DNA of 64,000 bases from Moanibacter sp965226025 (GCA_965226025.1 CBDDCD010000002.1:930001-994000), one strand, 5' to 3'. Counted from the stretch's first letter, positions 26,999 to 36,591 are shown. Notes: generated by a model not told the origin, from the letters alone. Program-made: numbers and translations.

Positions 26999-27727
26999 AT
27001 GTCTGATTCTGACATCATTCTGAAAGTAAAGAATCTGAGCAAGACCTACCTGAGCGCAGGGCGGGAGTTGACGGTCCTTCGGGAGGCGAGTTTCGAAGTG
27101 AAGCGGGGGGCGGCGGAGTCTATTGTCGGGCCATCCGGTAGTGGTAAGACCACACTGTTGGGGTTGTGCGCGGGTCTCGATGAGGCGAGTTCCGGTTCGG
27201 TCATCCTCAACGGTGTGGAACTGACGGGTCTCGATGAAGACGGCAAGGCCGCTCTTCGGAATCGGTGGGTGGGATTCGTTTTTCAGAACTTCCAGCTCAT
27301 ACCGACCCTTACGGCCTTGGAGAATGTCATGGTGCCGATAGAATTGGGGGGAGGGAATGATGCATCCGACCGAGCCGCTGATCTGCTATCACGGGTGGGG
27401 CTGTCGGACCGATCCGGGCACTATCCCGTGCAACTCTCCGGGGGCGAGCTCCAGAGAGTGGCTCTGGCAAGGGCATTTGTGAACGAGCCAAGGATACTCT
27501 TTGTAGACGAGCCGACCGGGAATCTGGATACGGCAAACAGTGAGCAAGTCGCGGAACTGCTTTTCGAACTCAATCGCGAGAAGGGGACCACCCTGATATT
27601 GGTGACGCACGACACCGAACTCGCCGGCCGCACGGATCGGGTCTTGAGGATCGCAGATGGTGTCCTGGAACCTGTCGAAGCGAAACCGAGAAGCAATTGC
27701 GAAAGAGGCCAGGCGCAGCAGAGCTGA
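26999..27727 (+). CDS. ybbA: LolD/YbbA-type ABC transporter ATPase
   Basis: About 242 residues from MSDSDIILKVKNLSKTYLSA; an upstream start at 26903 adds an unlikely extension. Walker A is VGPSGSGKTTLLGL, the Q-loop VFQNFQLIPTLTALEN, the signature LSGGELQRVALARA and Walker B ILFVDEPTGNLDT. It belongs to the MacB/LolD group that works with FtsX-type permeases. It is paired with the large permease 150 bp downstream and divergent from tesA. Confidence 0.9.
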   Translation: MSDSDIILKVKNLSKTYLSAGRELTVLREASFEVKRGAAESIVGPSGSGKTTLLGLCAGLDEASSGSVILNGVELTGLDEDGKAALRNRWVGFVFQNFQLIPTLTALENVMVPIELGGGNDASDRAADLLSRVGLSDRSGHYPVQLSGGELQRVALARAFVNEPRILFVDEPTGNLDTANSEQVAELLFELNREKGTTLILVTHDTELAGRTDRVLRIADGVLEPVEAKPRSNCERGQAQQS

Positions 27728-27877
27728 AAGTAAAGGTGATGGGGAACCACTGAGGGTCCAGGGCGGCAGACCCGCAACCAAAGAAAAGGAAGGGAGAAAC
27801 GGAGTCGGGGATCCGTCTTCGCTCCACTTCGCCGAGACAATGGACGCGGAGATGGGAAAGCAACGAATGGAGAGAAA

Positions 27878-30487
27878 ATGACCGCGGATTCGAGAAAAAC
27901 GCGGATTCATGGGGAAGGGAATTCCCAAGGAATCGGAGTACTTAGTCCGAGAGGTCTGCGATGGGTTCTGAGCATGGCCTGGCGAGACAGCCGTGGCCAG
28001 CGCCGGAAACTATTCCTTTTCACTCTTTGCGTGGTCTTCGGGGTTGGGGCCTTGGTGGCCATAGAATCCTTCAGGCACAATCTTGAGCGGACGATTGACG
28101 ACCAAGCTCAACTCCTTCTTGGCGCCGATCTCGCTCTCAGGTCACGTCGTCCCTTCAGCGCATCGATGGAGCGGTTCATTACCTCCATGGGTGGAGAGCA
28201 GGCGCGAGAGGTGCGATTTCGCTCAATGGCCTATTTCGTCGATCGGTCGCGAACGCGGCTGGTCCAAGTCAGAGCGCTGGACGGCAACTACCCTTTTTAC
28301 GGGGAGATTGAGACGGCGCCGCAGAAGGCTGTGTTTCGTGATGAGGGGAAAGCACGCGCCTTGGTAGAGGAGAGCCTTCTGATCCAATTCGGTGCCCGGA
28401 TCGGCGATGCGGTTCGACTGGGTCGGGTCGATTTCGAGATTGCCGGCAGTTTGCTTCGGGTCCCGGGGGAAAACGAAGTGCGGGGACTTTTCTCTCCGAG
28501 GATTTACATCGATCAGCGTTTCCTCCTCGAGACCGGCCTGGTTCAGCGCGGCAGTCTAACGAGCTATAGAGTGTTCTTCAAGCTGGCCGGCGGCATTGAC
28601 AGGGCGGTGGAGGCGAATCTGCGAAGTGCGCGGGATGGGCTCTTGGCGGAGGAACGGGTTCGTCTCGATACAGTTGAGAGCCGAAAACGAAGGCTGGGCC
28701 GAGCCATGGATAATTTCTATGAGTTCCTCAATCTGATTGGATTCGTCGCCCTTCTTCTCGGTGGCATCGGTGTGGCCGGTGCGGTCCAGGTGTATCTCAA
28801 GGAGAAGCTGAACACAGTTGCCGTTCTGCGGTGTTTGGGTGCGGGCGCCTTTGCAGCGTTTTCGGTCAGTCTCGTTCAGGTGATCGTGGTCGCTTTTCTC
28901 GGCGTGCTCATGGGTTCCATGTTGGGCGTATCGGTGCAGTATTTTCTTCCCGCTGTCCTCGCTTCTTTTTTGCCCTTCGAGGTGCCTGTCTTCGTGTCCT
29001 GGCCCAGTCTGATGAAGAGCGCCTCCTTTGGCTGGATCGTGATCCTTCTCTTTTCCTTCATTCCCCTTCTTTCCGTTCGTTCGGTCGCTCCCCTCAGGGC
29101 CTTGCGTGCTTCAGTGGAAGAGGAAGGATCCCTCAGGAAGGACCCCTTTTTCTGGGGTGTCGCCTTCCTTATTGTTATCGTGGTTCTGGGTTTCAGCGTA
29201 TTGCAGACGAGCCGGTTGAGCCGCGGGTTGGTCTTTGCCGGAGTCTTGGCTGGGAGTCTCCTTCTGCTCGGAGGACTCTCGTCTGCCTTGAGGTGGATCC
29301 TGAGGCGATTCTTTCCCAGAAGCTGGCCTTTCGCGTGGCGACAGGGACTGATGAATCTGTACCGGCCTAATAATCGGACTCTTTTCCTCGTAGTCACATT
29401 GGGGATGGGGACCTTCCTGATCTCCACTATACATCACGCCCAGAGTATGCTGTTGCAGCAAGCGGAGTTCGATCGCGAAGGCGAACGCCCCAATCTGGTT
29501 CTTTTTGACATTCAGAACGATCAGGTCGCAGGGGTGACGGAGCAGGTAAGATCGGCCGGCTACTCCGTGATTGAAACAGTCCCGATCGTCACCATGCGAC
29601 TTGCCAAAGTCGATGGGCAAACCATCTCCGCGATTAAGAGGGATCCGCGATCCCAAGTCGAACGCTGGGCCATGAACTGGGAGTATCGGTCGACTTTTCG
29701 AGGAGAGCTGATCGATACCGAAGAGATCAGGGAGGGCGAGTTCGTTGGGGCCGTTTCAGGGTTGGAAACAGTCCCGATCTCCTTGGAGGGGAGCATCGCC
29801 GAAGAACTCAAAGTCGGAATCGGCGATACTTTGACTTTCGATGTTCAGGGAATCCCCGTTTTGACGGTGATATCGAGTATCCGCAAAGTAGACTGGGCCA
29901 CTCTCCGACCGAATTTCTACGTTGTCTTTCCCAACGGAGTCCTCGAGGAGGCCCCGGCTTTTCATGCTCTGGTGACGCGAGTTCCCGATCGCCTTGCCGT
30001 GGCCAGGCTTCAGGAAAGTCTGGTCGAAGCCTACCCCAACGTTTCCGCAATAGATCTCTCGCTGGTTCTCGAAACGATGACGTCGATTCTCGATCGGGTC
30101 AGTTTCGTCATTCGATTTATCGCTTTCTTCACCGTCGCGACCGGAGTGGTCGTTCTCGCCGGTGCGGTGGTTACAAGCAGATATCAGAGAATTCGAGAGA
30201 GTGTTCTGCTTGCCACTCTAGGGGCATCGAGCCGAGTCATTCGCCAGATCATGACAGTTGAGTACCTTTTTCTCGGGCTCTTGGCGGGATCGGCCGGCTC
30301 ACTGCTCTCACTGATCTCTGCCTGGGGGCTCTCTCGTTTCGTCTTCAAAATCCCCTACCATGTCTCCCTGTTGGCCATTCCCCTGGCCATTCTCCTTGCC
30401 GCTGCCTTGACCCTATTTACCGGTCTCCTCAACAGCCGCGGAATCGCCCGCTATCCACCGCTGGCTATTTTGCGAGAGGAGGGTTAG
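27878..30487 (+). CDS. ybbP: FtsX/YbbP-type ABC transporter permease
   Basis: 869 residues. An N-terminal membrane helix (FLFTLCVVFGVGALVAIESF) is followed by a large periplasmic domain. Then comes the first three-helix FtsX block (NLIGFVALLLGGIGVAGAVQ..), a second large outer region, and a C-terminal FtsX block (FIAFFTVATGVVVLAGAVVT). This duplicated layout is that of YbbP, the partner of YbbA. The exact substrate is unknown. The stop TAG overlaps the convergent mutarotase gene by 4 bp. Confidence 0.85.
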   Translation: MTADSRKTRIHGEGNSQGIGVLSPRGLRWVLSMAWRDSRGQRRKLFLFTLCVVFGVGALVAIESFRHNLERTIDDQAQLLLGADLALRSRRPFSASMERFITSMGGEQAREVRFRSMAYFVDRSRTRLVQVRALDGNYPFYGEIETAPQKAVFRDEGKARALVEESLLIQFGARIGDAVRLGRVDFEIAGSLLRVPGENEVRGLFSPRIYIDQRFLLETGLVQRGSLTSYRVFFKLAGGIDRAVEANLRSARDGLLAEERVRLDTVESRKRRLGRAMDNFYEFLNLIGFVALLLGGIGVAGAVQVYLKEKLNTVAVLRCLGAGAFAAFSVSLVQVIVVAFLGVLMGSMLGVSVQYFLPAVLASFLPFEVPVFVSWPSLMKSASFGWIVILLFSFIPLLSVRSVAPLRALRASVEEEGSLRKDPFFWGVAFLIVIVVLGFSVLQTSRLSRGLVFAGVLAGSLLLLGGLSSALRWILRRFFPRSWPFAWRQGLMNLYRPNNRTLFLVVTLGMGTFLISTIHHAQSMLLQQAEFDREGERPNLVLFDIQNDQVAGVTEQVRSAGYSVIETVPIVTMRLAKVDGQTISAIKRDPRSQVERWAMNWEYRSTFRGELIDTEEIREGEFVGAVSGLETVPISLEGSIAEELKVGIGDTLTFDVQGIPVLTVISSIRKVDWATLRPNFYVVFPNGVLEEAPAFHALVTRVPDRLAVARLQESLVEAYPNVSAIDLSLVLETMTSILDRVSFVIRFIAFFTVATGVVVLAGAVVTSRYQRIRESVLLATLGASSRVIRQIMTVEYLFLGLLAGSAGSLLSLISAWGLSRFVFKIPYHVSLLAIPLAILLAAALTLFTGLLNSRGIARYPPLAILREEG

Positions 30488-31404
30488 GAAAGGAGGCTGA
30501 CTTCGACCGAGAAGGAGTCGGTCATTCCGGCCTGGACGCGGCGAAGGCCGATGCCGTGTTCGGGGCTGTTCGGAGGGCCCATCCAAGGCTCGACGCAAAA
30601 GAAGGGAACCTCGGCCGATTCGGTCCAGGTTACGATGGTGGCCGCTTTGTCGGGGACGGGATCTTTTCCGATGTAGATAGACACATTCTCCTCACCACTC
30701 AAGGGGCCGAACCGCACCGGATTGCGCTTCAGGTGAGAATGGATTCGATCCTGTATTTCGGGATCGTCGAAGGTGGGATCGGAGTTGAACTTTTTGATCG
30801 GTTCGAGGTGTCCATCGGAAGCGTGATAGTAAGCCCGCCGGGCGGGGATTTCGATGCGATAGTCGTCCCTGACAAGATCGGCGTGCCAGGGGAGACGGAA
30901 ATAAAAGTGATGGCCGGCGCACCAGGGAATCGCTTTGGAATCTCGATTGGAGAGGAGAAGGTCGACTTGGAAGGAGAGCTCTCGGAATCGATATCGGACT
31001 GAGAAATCGTATTCGAAATCGTAGGAGGCCCGGTTCGCCTCCATGGGCCTAAAGCGGGCAGTGAAACCACCTTCATCCATTTCCTCAATCTCAAAGCAGC
31101 CCTCCCGGATGAAACCATGCATCGGCATTGGCCTTCGCACTCCTTCATATTCCCAAAAGCCGATCTCCCCTTTGTCAAAGGTCCGGGCGCAGAAAGGAAA
31201 CAGGATCGGGTTCCCGCCTCGGACCCGGTCGAAATCGCCGAGATCCTCGAGATCGGGCCAAAAGATTATGTCGCGAGTGGAACCGTCCGCCAGCCTCAGG
31301 TGCCAATCCATCAATCTGGCCCCCCTTTCGGGCCAGGCGATGTAGGTGGCAGAGCCTATCGACCACTTTCTGATTACCTGCCCGAGGTATTCGACCGTTT
31401 CCAT
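30484..31404 (-). CDS. Aldose 1-epimerase / hexose-6-phosphate mutarotase-like protein
   Basis: About 306 residues from METVEYLGQVIRKWS. A longer start at 31452 would add a hydrophobic stretch that runs into a terminator-like hairpin, so it was not used. The galactose mutarotase-like fold is visible: GARLMDWHLRLADG, GGNPILFPFCARTF, MHGFIREGCFEIEE (His) and AGHHFYFRLPW (second His). The C-terminal part FFCVEPWMGPPNSPEHG supplies the general-base Glu. It interconverts sugar anomers; the sugar cannot be told. It converges with ybbP. Confidence 0.8.
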   Translation of the reverse strand: METVEYLGQVIRKWSIGSATYIAWPERGARLMDWHLRLADGSTRDIIFWPDLEDLGDFDRVRGGNPILFPFCARTFDKGEIGFWEYEGVRRPMPMHGFIREGCFEIEEMDEGGFTARFRPMEANRASYDFEYDFSVRYRFRELSFQVDLLLSNRDSKAIPWCAGHHFYFRLPWHADLVRDDYRIEIPARRAYYHASDGHLEPIKKFNSDPTFDDPEIQDRIHSHLKRNPVRFGPLSGEENVSIYIGKDPVPDKAATIVTWTESAEVPFFCVEPWMGPPNSPEHGIGLRRVQAGMTDSFSVEVSLLS

Positions 31405-31432
31405 CCAGCCTGAGAAGAGTAGGAAAATTGGC

Positions 31433-31515
31433 AAAAAAAGCGGGCAGCTCACCCCAAAAAGCTGCCCGCTCCCACTATCTACTGAATTTACCCCATACTC
31501 TCCTTAGGAGAGTAA
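31433..31515 (-). ncRNA. Candidate small RNA unit A (tandem array)
   Basis: Read on the minus strand: a small hairpin (31496-31514, TACTCTCC..GGAGAGTA), GGGGTAAA, a linker, then a strong stem GCGGGCAGCT/AGCTGCCCGC (31440-31469) with loop containing TTTTGGGGTG and a run of U (31433-31439). This is an intrinsic terminator just upstream of the mutarotase start. Two related units follow at 31565 and 31797. Confidence 0.5.
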
Positions 31516-31564
31516 ATTCTTCTCGAAATTCATAGGTTTAGATGCGCAGCACGGAAAAACGTTC

Positions 31565-31650
31565 AAAAAAAAAGGCGGGTAGTCTACCCCAAAACTACCC
31601 GCCGCAGATGTGTATTTGTCTGTTACCCAAAAAATTCTTAAAAGGAACGA
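31565..31650 (-). ncRNA. Candidate small RNA unit B (tandem array)
   Basis: Minus strand: TTTTTTGGGTAACAG, a linker, then stem GGCGGGTAGT/ACTACCCGCC (31574-31603) with loop TTTGGGGTAG and nine U. Relative to unit A, paired bases change together (CAGC to TAGT), keeping the stem. A possible minus-strand promoter is TTGCGA (31775-31780), 16 bp, TAAAAT (31753-31758). Confidence 0.5.
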
Positions 31651-31796
31651 TTCATGATTGTGTTGGTATGATTTCATGAACCCGAATCGATGGCAAGGTT
31701 ACTCCCCGATTTGGGTCTCTTTTAGCGTCTTTTTTACTCGGGCTTTACGGGAATTTTACCATAACCCGAATTTTTCGCAAATTACCTGCTGGAGGC

Positions 31797-31893
31797 GAAA
31801 AAAGAGGCGGGCAGCCTACCCCAAAGCTACCCGCCACCACTCGTATTCTACTTCTGCTAACTCTGTTACCCAAAAACTCCCACTATGTGGGAG
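31797..31893 (-). ncRNA. Candidate small RNA unit C (tandem array)
   Basis: Minus strand: hairpin CTCCCACATAGTGGGAG (31877-31893) followed by TTTTTGGGTAACAGAG, a linker, then stem GGCGGGTAGC/GCTGCCCGCC (31806-31835) and TCTTTTTT. One stem pair is U-G on the minus strand but would be C-A on the plus strand, which favours minus-strand RNA. Confidence 0.5.
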
Positions 31894-32093
31894 AAGCTCT
31901 AAAAGTCGCTATTGATGAACAAAACCTTATGGAAATTCTCTTGAGGCGGTGATTCGGCAAAGAGCCGGCGCCATCCGCCGTAACGCTTTAAGGTATAGAT
32001 CGGACAAACTCGCCGTACCTTTCGCGGAAAGTGGAGAATTTTCGGCAGAAATGAAAGATTGTCTTTCAGGGCGAGAAACTGTTAGATGGACAA

Positions 32094-32585
32094 ATGCCTG
32101 ATAAGACTGAAGAGACGAAACAGGGTAAGATGGTTTCTGTCTACGTTTCCTTTGTTCAAGAGGGGAGCTTGGAATCAGCCGCATTCTGTCGGAAGGAAGC
32201 GGAAGAAGCCGGCCTTTTTGACGAGCACGTATATGATCTTCTAGGGTGTCTGGGGAAGACGGAAGAGAAGGGACTGGAACCGGTTGAAGTTGGATTGTTC
32301 TGTCCCGCCTGCGGATTGAGTCGGGAGGATTTCGAGGAGCATGGCCGCCTTGGTTGCCCGCAATGTTACGATGCTTTGGGGAGCGCCATTGTGCCGCTTT
32401 TGCGAAAGTTGCATTTGGGAGGAGGGCACTTGGGAAAGATTCCTCGGAGAGCGCTTATCGATAGGGCCGTCAATGACCGAATCCGTCGCCTCAAGGTGCG
32501 AATGGAGAAGGCGGTCTCCATGGAACGGTATGAGGATGCGGCACGATTCCGGGACGAGATAAAGAAGATCAAGGATCTGGTTTAA
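32094..32585 (+). CDS. McsA-like UVR-domain protein
   Basis: 163 residues. The second zinc site LFCPACG..GRLGCPQCYDAL is intact. The C-terminal region RLKVRMEKAVSMERYEDAARFRDEIKKIKDL is a UvrB/UvrC (UVR) motif. McsA-type proteins activate the McsB arginine kinase, and homologues occur widely without McsB. The N-terminal zinc site of the family is degraded here: only AFCRKEAEE remains where two CxxC pairs are expected. It converges with the porin gene across a 97-bp hairpin. Confidence 0.75.
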   Translation: MPDKTEETKQGKMVSVYVSFVQEGSLESAAFCRKEAEEAGLFDEHVYDLLGCLGKTEEKGLEPVEVGLFCPACGLSREDFEEHGRLGCPQCYDALGSAIVPLLRKLHLGGGHLGKIPRRALIDRAVNDRIRRLKVRMEKAVSMERYEDAARFRDEIKKIKDLV

Positions 32586-32682
32586 GATTCCCAGGACCGG
32601 CTAACCGGGACCGGGCGCGAGATTGAGATTTGGTTCCGCGAACGACAAGATGCCCGGACCCGATTGGCCGGTCCTGGGAATC
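32586..32682. repeat. Long inverted repeat between mcsA-like gene and porin
   Basis: Arms of 31 bp (32586-32616 and 32652-32682) begin GATTCCCAGGACCGGC and are almost fully complementary, with a 35-bp centre. The stop codon TAG of the porin gene is the outer end of the right arm, and the left arm starts directly after the TAA of the McsA-like gene. No U-tract. Confidence 0.65.
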
Positions 32683-32991
32683 TAGAAGGCCGCTTCGACT
32701 CTTAGTCCGAAGACGACGGCATCGCTTTGACCTTCGAGGGGATCGAGAATCAGCTGCAGGTCAGGTTGAAGGGTAATGTTTGGCGAGATCGGAATCTGAT
32801 AGGTGAGTTCCAGGATTCTTTCCGTTTTCGCGGGTGGGCGGCCGACACCCGAGACGGTTTCTAGAAAGTCATCGCCAAATCGGGTGATAGAGAAAGCGAT
32901 GCCGAGAACGTCGGAGTTCCGGCCTGGGAGGAGACCGCCGTAGGTGAGCCCAAAATCGCTGTAAAGTCTCACGGTATTGCGTTCCTCGCTA

Positions 32992-34808
32992 GAGGCTGTC
33001 CCAAATCCGAGAGGATTTGGGTGGAAGCCTGATACCGATATCAATCTTCGTCACGTTATGTAGACCACGACATGCCTTCCGTCCTCGGTAGCTTACCTTT
33101 TATCCGTTATGCACCTTTCCAGCACCCTCCCTCTCGCTTTGAGTCGATAGTTCTCCCAAGGAAGCGCCTCTGACTCGATTCTTGGATCCCTATGCCGCCT
33201 GCGTTGCCTCTTTCTCATGTTCTTGCGCAAGTCTCTGCGCGATTTTCCATAGATTGTGGGACAGAACCGACCAGGCCACGCTAAGGTTACGGTTGTCAAA
33301 GCCTTTGCTGCGTATCTTGCCCCCGTGCCATCGGTTCTTGAGCACTCCGATCCGGCCTTCGGTGCTCCCTCGTCGTCGCTGCAACCGGACAAAGCGCGGC
33401 TCCTCCATCCGCTCCTTGAGCTCTTGTGGATTGCGGGGCGTAAGGGCGTCAAAAATCCCCTCTGCCTGGAGCCGCTTGCTGGCCGCCTTCGAGGCATAGC
33501 CCCGATCCCCACTGATCGCTTCGATCTTCTCCTCTAAAGCGAAGCCCTTTTGCCTCTCCAGACTTTCCCAAAGCTGCTTCAATTCGCTCGGGGCCTGCCC
33601 CCCATACAGTTTCCAGTCCAACAGATATCCCTCTGCGCTCTCGCATAAATAAAGGGTGTTGCCAAACTCCACCTCCCGATCTGCCTTGCCTCGCACGATG
33701 ACGTCAATCTCAGGTTCGTAGGCGCTCAGGATCTTCTCCTCATTCTTCACCTGCCGCCCCCCTATGATCCGTTCGTGCGCCTGTTTCATGACCTGCGGTA
33801 TCTGCTCTAACATACCATCCATTCGCTCGATGATTCGGCTCGCCTTCTTCTCGGTGTAATCGCTTTGCATCCACATAGCTTCCAATAAGTCACGGTGGCG
33901 AAGGGCATGGCCCTCAATCTTCTTGAGCAATAGCTTCATCCGCCGCAGGATCCCTTTACGCGCTTTGCCCGCCTCCCGGCGCCGACGCGCATGCGTCATC
34001 TCCAGGCACCGTTTGTTCATCTCCCGAGCCAATCCCTTTGCTCCCTGGGGCATGCGCTGTTTCATTCCCGCCTGCCCGATCAGACTGATCGCCTTGAGCA
34101 GCGTTGCTCCCACATCCTTGAGCAAGACCCAGTCCACGGGCCAGTGGATGTTCGCTTCCAGGCAAGTGGCGTCGATCAGGCATTCCCTCGTATCGATCGG
34201 CTTCTCTAATCCTGCCTCACCACAATGTTCAGCATTGCCCACCACCTCGGTCATCCTTGCATGCAGCTGTCTCAGATACGCTTCGTCGAAGAATTTCGAA
34301 TCCCGTTCCAGACTGCTCTTCGATATTTTCCGGATCCCGTCTACCTCACGCACCCGGCAAAAATTAGCCAGAAGCTCACTGCGTCCCAACTCCTGCGACA
34401 GACAACGAAAGGATATCCCTCCGAGTAAATGACGCACCACCTCCACCCGCAGCGCTTTTATCGCTCTTAGAGCGCGTCGCTCCCGATCCTTCCCTCCCGC
34501 TTCATCCCATCCTTCCAAGGCTTTTACGATCGCCTCCCTTTCCAGCGAGGAGTCGATCAAAACCCGGTCAATCCGCTCCATTGTTTCCAGAAACACGGTG
34601 TAGTCTTTGCATCGAATGACTGGAGTTAGGGCTGGACGCAGGAAGCTTTGTACGGCAATATTTTTCATGAGAAGGGCGTGCTTTGTATTTGACTAACGCA
34701 AGCATAAGCGCCCTTTTTCGCCGGATCGAGCTTTTTGCAGCTCTATCCGGCCTTTTTTTTGCCCATAACTCATTAAAAATCAATTGTTTCCACCACTGGG
34801 ACGGGCTC
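32992..34808 (-). mobile_element. 1817-bp insertion sequence, copy 1
   Basis: Ends GAGGCTGTCCCA (left) and TGGGACGGGCTC (right) form imperfect inverted repeats. The 6-bp target duplication TCGCTA is at 32986-32991 and 34809-34814. The left end carries a hairpin CCCAAATCC/GGATTTGGG. A second copy of identical length lies at 61629-63445 in the opposite orientation. It is inserted in a porin gene. Confidence 0.85.
33190..34668 (-). CDS. IS transposase (IS5/IS1182-like DDE), copy 1
   Basis: 492 residues. Candidate catalytic residues are Asp in ECLIDATCLEANIHW, Asp in AISGDRGYASKAAS and Glu in RRRGSTEGRIGVLKNRW, the DDE layout of IS4/IS5-type enzymes. A helical insertion with many Arg and Lys lies between the first two. 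It differs from copy 2 by one residue (SLIGQAG here, SLIRQAG there), so both copies spread recently. Exact IS family not certain. Confidence 0.85.
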   Translation of the reverse strand: MKNIAVQSFLRPALTPVIRCKDYTVFLETMERIDRVLIDSSLEREAIVKALEGWDEAGGKDRERRALRAIKALRVEVVRHLLGGISFRCLSQELGRSELLANFCRVREVDGIRKISKSSLERDSKFFDEAYLRQLHARMTEVVGNAEHCGEAGLEKPIDTRECLIDATCLEANIHWPVDWVLLKDVGATLLKAISLIGQAGMKQRMPQGAKGLAREMNKRCLEMTHARRRREAGKARKGILRRMKLLLKKIEGHALRHRDLLEAMWMQSDYTEKKASRIIERMDGMLEQIPQVMKQAHERIIGGRQVKNEEKILSAYEPEIDVIVRGKADREVEFGNTLYLCESAEGYLLDWKLYGGQAPSELKQLWESLERQKGFALEEKIEAISGDRGYASKAASKRLQAEGIFDALTPRNPQELKERMEEPRFVRLQRRRGSTEGRIGVLKNRWHGGKIRSKGFDNRNLSVAWSVLSHNLWKIAQRLAQEHEKEATQAA

Positions 34809-35775
34809 TCGCTAGGACTGTAGCCGAAGCGAAGAAATGATCCCAATCCTTGATCGGCGTCAGATTCCGAAAAAAGAGCCTGGTCGGCCGCGAAGTATAG
34901 CGAGGAATTCCCACTGCCAGTCCGTCCGCTGCCGAAGTCCTCGAAATCGCCGGTATGGTAAAAGCCGCCCACTTTATAGACCCCGGGCAGGCCTCGTATC
35001 TCGACTTCGGTACCGCCTTCGAGAAAAATGACGTAACCTCGATCTCCGCCCAGGCCGAATTCGAGACCGTGATCGTTGATCTCCTCTTGACCGGCGTCTC
35101 CGCTGTAGACACCGATCTGAAAGTAAGTATTCTCAGTGATCCTGACTGAGCCCCAGAGACCGGGAGAGCCCAGTGGGAAAATGGGGGCGCCGATATTGCC
35201 GGATTCGGTAGGCAATGGGCCAAAGGCGCTGTTCAGAAAAAGTCCGGCGTTTTCGGAAACCATAAAATCGTCGTCGGCCGCGATCTGCCCGATCCGCATG
35301 GCGATGGCGCCATCCCGCCACTCCTTCTGCAACCAGGCTTGAAAGAGCCGCACAGTGTTGAAGGCGGCGATATTGCTCACGGCGTTGAAGTCGCCCACCA
35401 GATGTTCGGAGGGGTCGTCCCCGAAAATAGCGAAGGCGCCTAAGTGTAGGCTGGCGCCGCTCCAGCCCCCCATCTCTTCGAAATCGATGTCGACTCCGAA
35501 ATCGAGAAGCCCTTCCCCTACCGATCCGGTCCGATTTCCTCCTTCAAGATTGGCCACGAATCCTCCGAGCAGGAGACCGTAGGGTCGAATCCCGGAAGAA
35601 TTGAGCTGCTCCAGTCCGAACACCTCGCCGGAAAGCGAGTCCCGGGTCTCGGCGAGTTCTTCGGCGACGGCCCTTCTAGTCCCCTGAAATTCGAGGATTA
35701 GCATGCCCAGGAGAAAGCTCGAGGCCCAGAATCTGGCTTTCGACACGACTTTCACGATACGGGTCTGTTTGAGCA

Positions 35776-36591
35776 TCAGCGGACCCAACGGCGGACCCAG
35801 TAGGTGAACTGGTCGAGCAAACATACTACCAGGATTATGACCACCAAAAGGACTGCGACCTTCTCGTATTGGAAACCTCGGACGTAGAGCTGAATGTAAT
35901 ATCCGATTCCGCCGGCGCCGACCAGGCCGAGGACGGCGGCATCGCGAAAGTTCATCTCGAATCGAAAGACGGTAAAAGTGATAACTTGGGGGAGGCACTG
36001 GGGAAGGAGGCCGAAGCGCAGGGTCTGGGGCCAAGAGGCGCCGGTTCCTATGACCGCGTTGATGATTCCCCGGTCCGCGGTCTCGAATTCTTCAGCGTAG
36101 AATTTGGCCAGCATTCCGGTGGAGTGAAAAGCGATCGCCAAAGCCCCGGGGAATGGACCCAGGCCAACCGCGGCAACGAAAATGAGGGCCACGATAATAA
36201 GGGGGATCGATCGGATAAAACCGAGAAGCAGGCGCACCGGCTGGGCAATCCAAGGCGGAGTGACGTTGGAGGCTGCCAGGAATCCCAAGGGGAGAGAAAG
36301 GAATACTGCGATGGCCGTCCCTGCCAAGGTAATCATGAGCGTTTCCAAGGTCGACTTGACGACGAGATGGGTGACGCTCCAGTCTGGCGGAACCAGGCGG
36401 GTGAAGAATTCTCCGAAACGGGGACCGGATTGGAAGAGTGTTTGAAGATTGAATTCGGACCAGACCATCGACCAGATAATGAAAGCGCCGGTCGCGGAAA
36501 AGACGGCGGTCCGGATCAAGCTCCGGTGGAGCCATCGTTTTCTAAGAAGATGCATTCGAACTGAGGCCCTCTGATCGGAATCGTCTTTCAA
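35776..36591 (-). CDS. PhnE-like ABC transporter permease
   Basis: 271 residues with about six membrane segments. LVVKSTLETLMITLAGTAIA opens the permease core. The EAA loop is around AVIGTGASWPQTLRFGLLPQ, and NFRDAAVLGLVGAGGIGYYI is the typical PhnE end region. It belongs to the phosphonate/phosphate-type permease family. It overlaps the upstream ATPase gene by 4 bp and the downstream porin by 1 bp, so the three are coupled. See the PhnD-like entry for the likely substrate question. Confidence 0.82.
   Translation of the reverse strand: MKDDSDQRASVRMHLLRKRWLHRSLIRTAVFSATGAFIIWSMVWSEFNLQTLFQSGPRFGEFFTRLVPPDWSVTHLVVKSTLETLMITLAGTAIAVFLSLPLGFLAASNVTPPWIAQPVRLLLGFIRSIPLIIVALIFVAAVGLGPFPGALAIAFHSTGMLAKFYAEEFETADRGIINAVIGTGASWPQTLRFGLLPQCLPQVITFTVFRFEMNFRDAAVLGLVGAGGIGYYIQLYVRGFQYEKVAVLLVVIILVVCLLDQFTYWVRRWVR

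Larger units (their letters stand above)
32682..35776 (-). pseudogene. OprB-type outer-membrane porin interrupted by IS copy 1
   Basis: The 5' part runs from MLKQTRIVKVVSKARFW (signal peptide, start at 35776) through PYGLLLGGFVANLEGG, LHLGAFAIFGDDPSEHL and ARLFQAWLQKEW-like text to FGYSPSE. The 3' part starts ERNTVRLYSDFGLTYGG and ends with a strand and terminal Phe (VEAAF), as outer-membrane barrels do. Removing the IS (32992-34808) and one 6-bp duplication joins both parts in frame as FGYSPSEERNTVRLYS. The family is the carbohydrate-selective porin OprB type. The ATG overlaps the PhnE-like stop (ATGA), so the porin is part of the transporter operon. Confidence 0.8.

Noticed and set aside
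34568..34815. Continuation of the porin frame into the IS (QWWKQLIFNEL..)
   Set aside because: The same text occurs at the other IS copy, so it is translation of the IS end, not porin.
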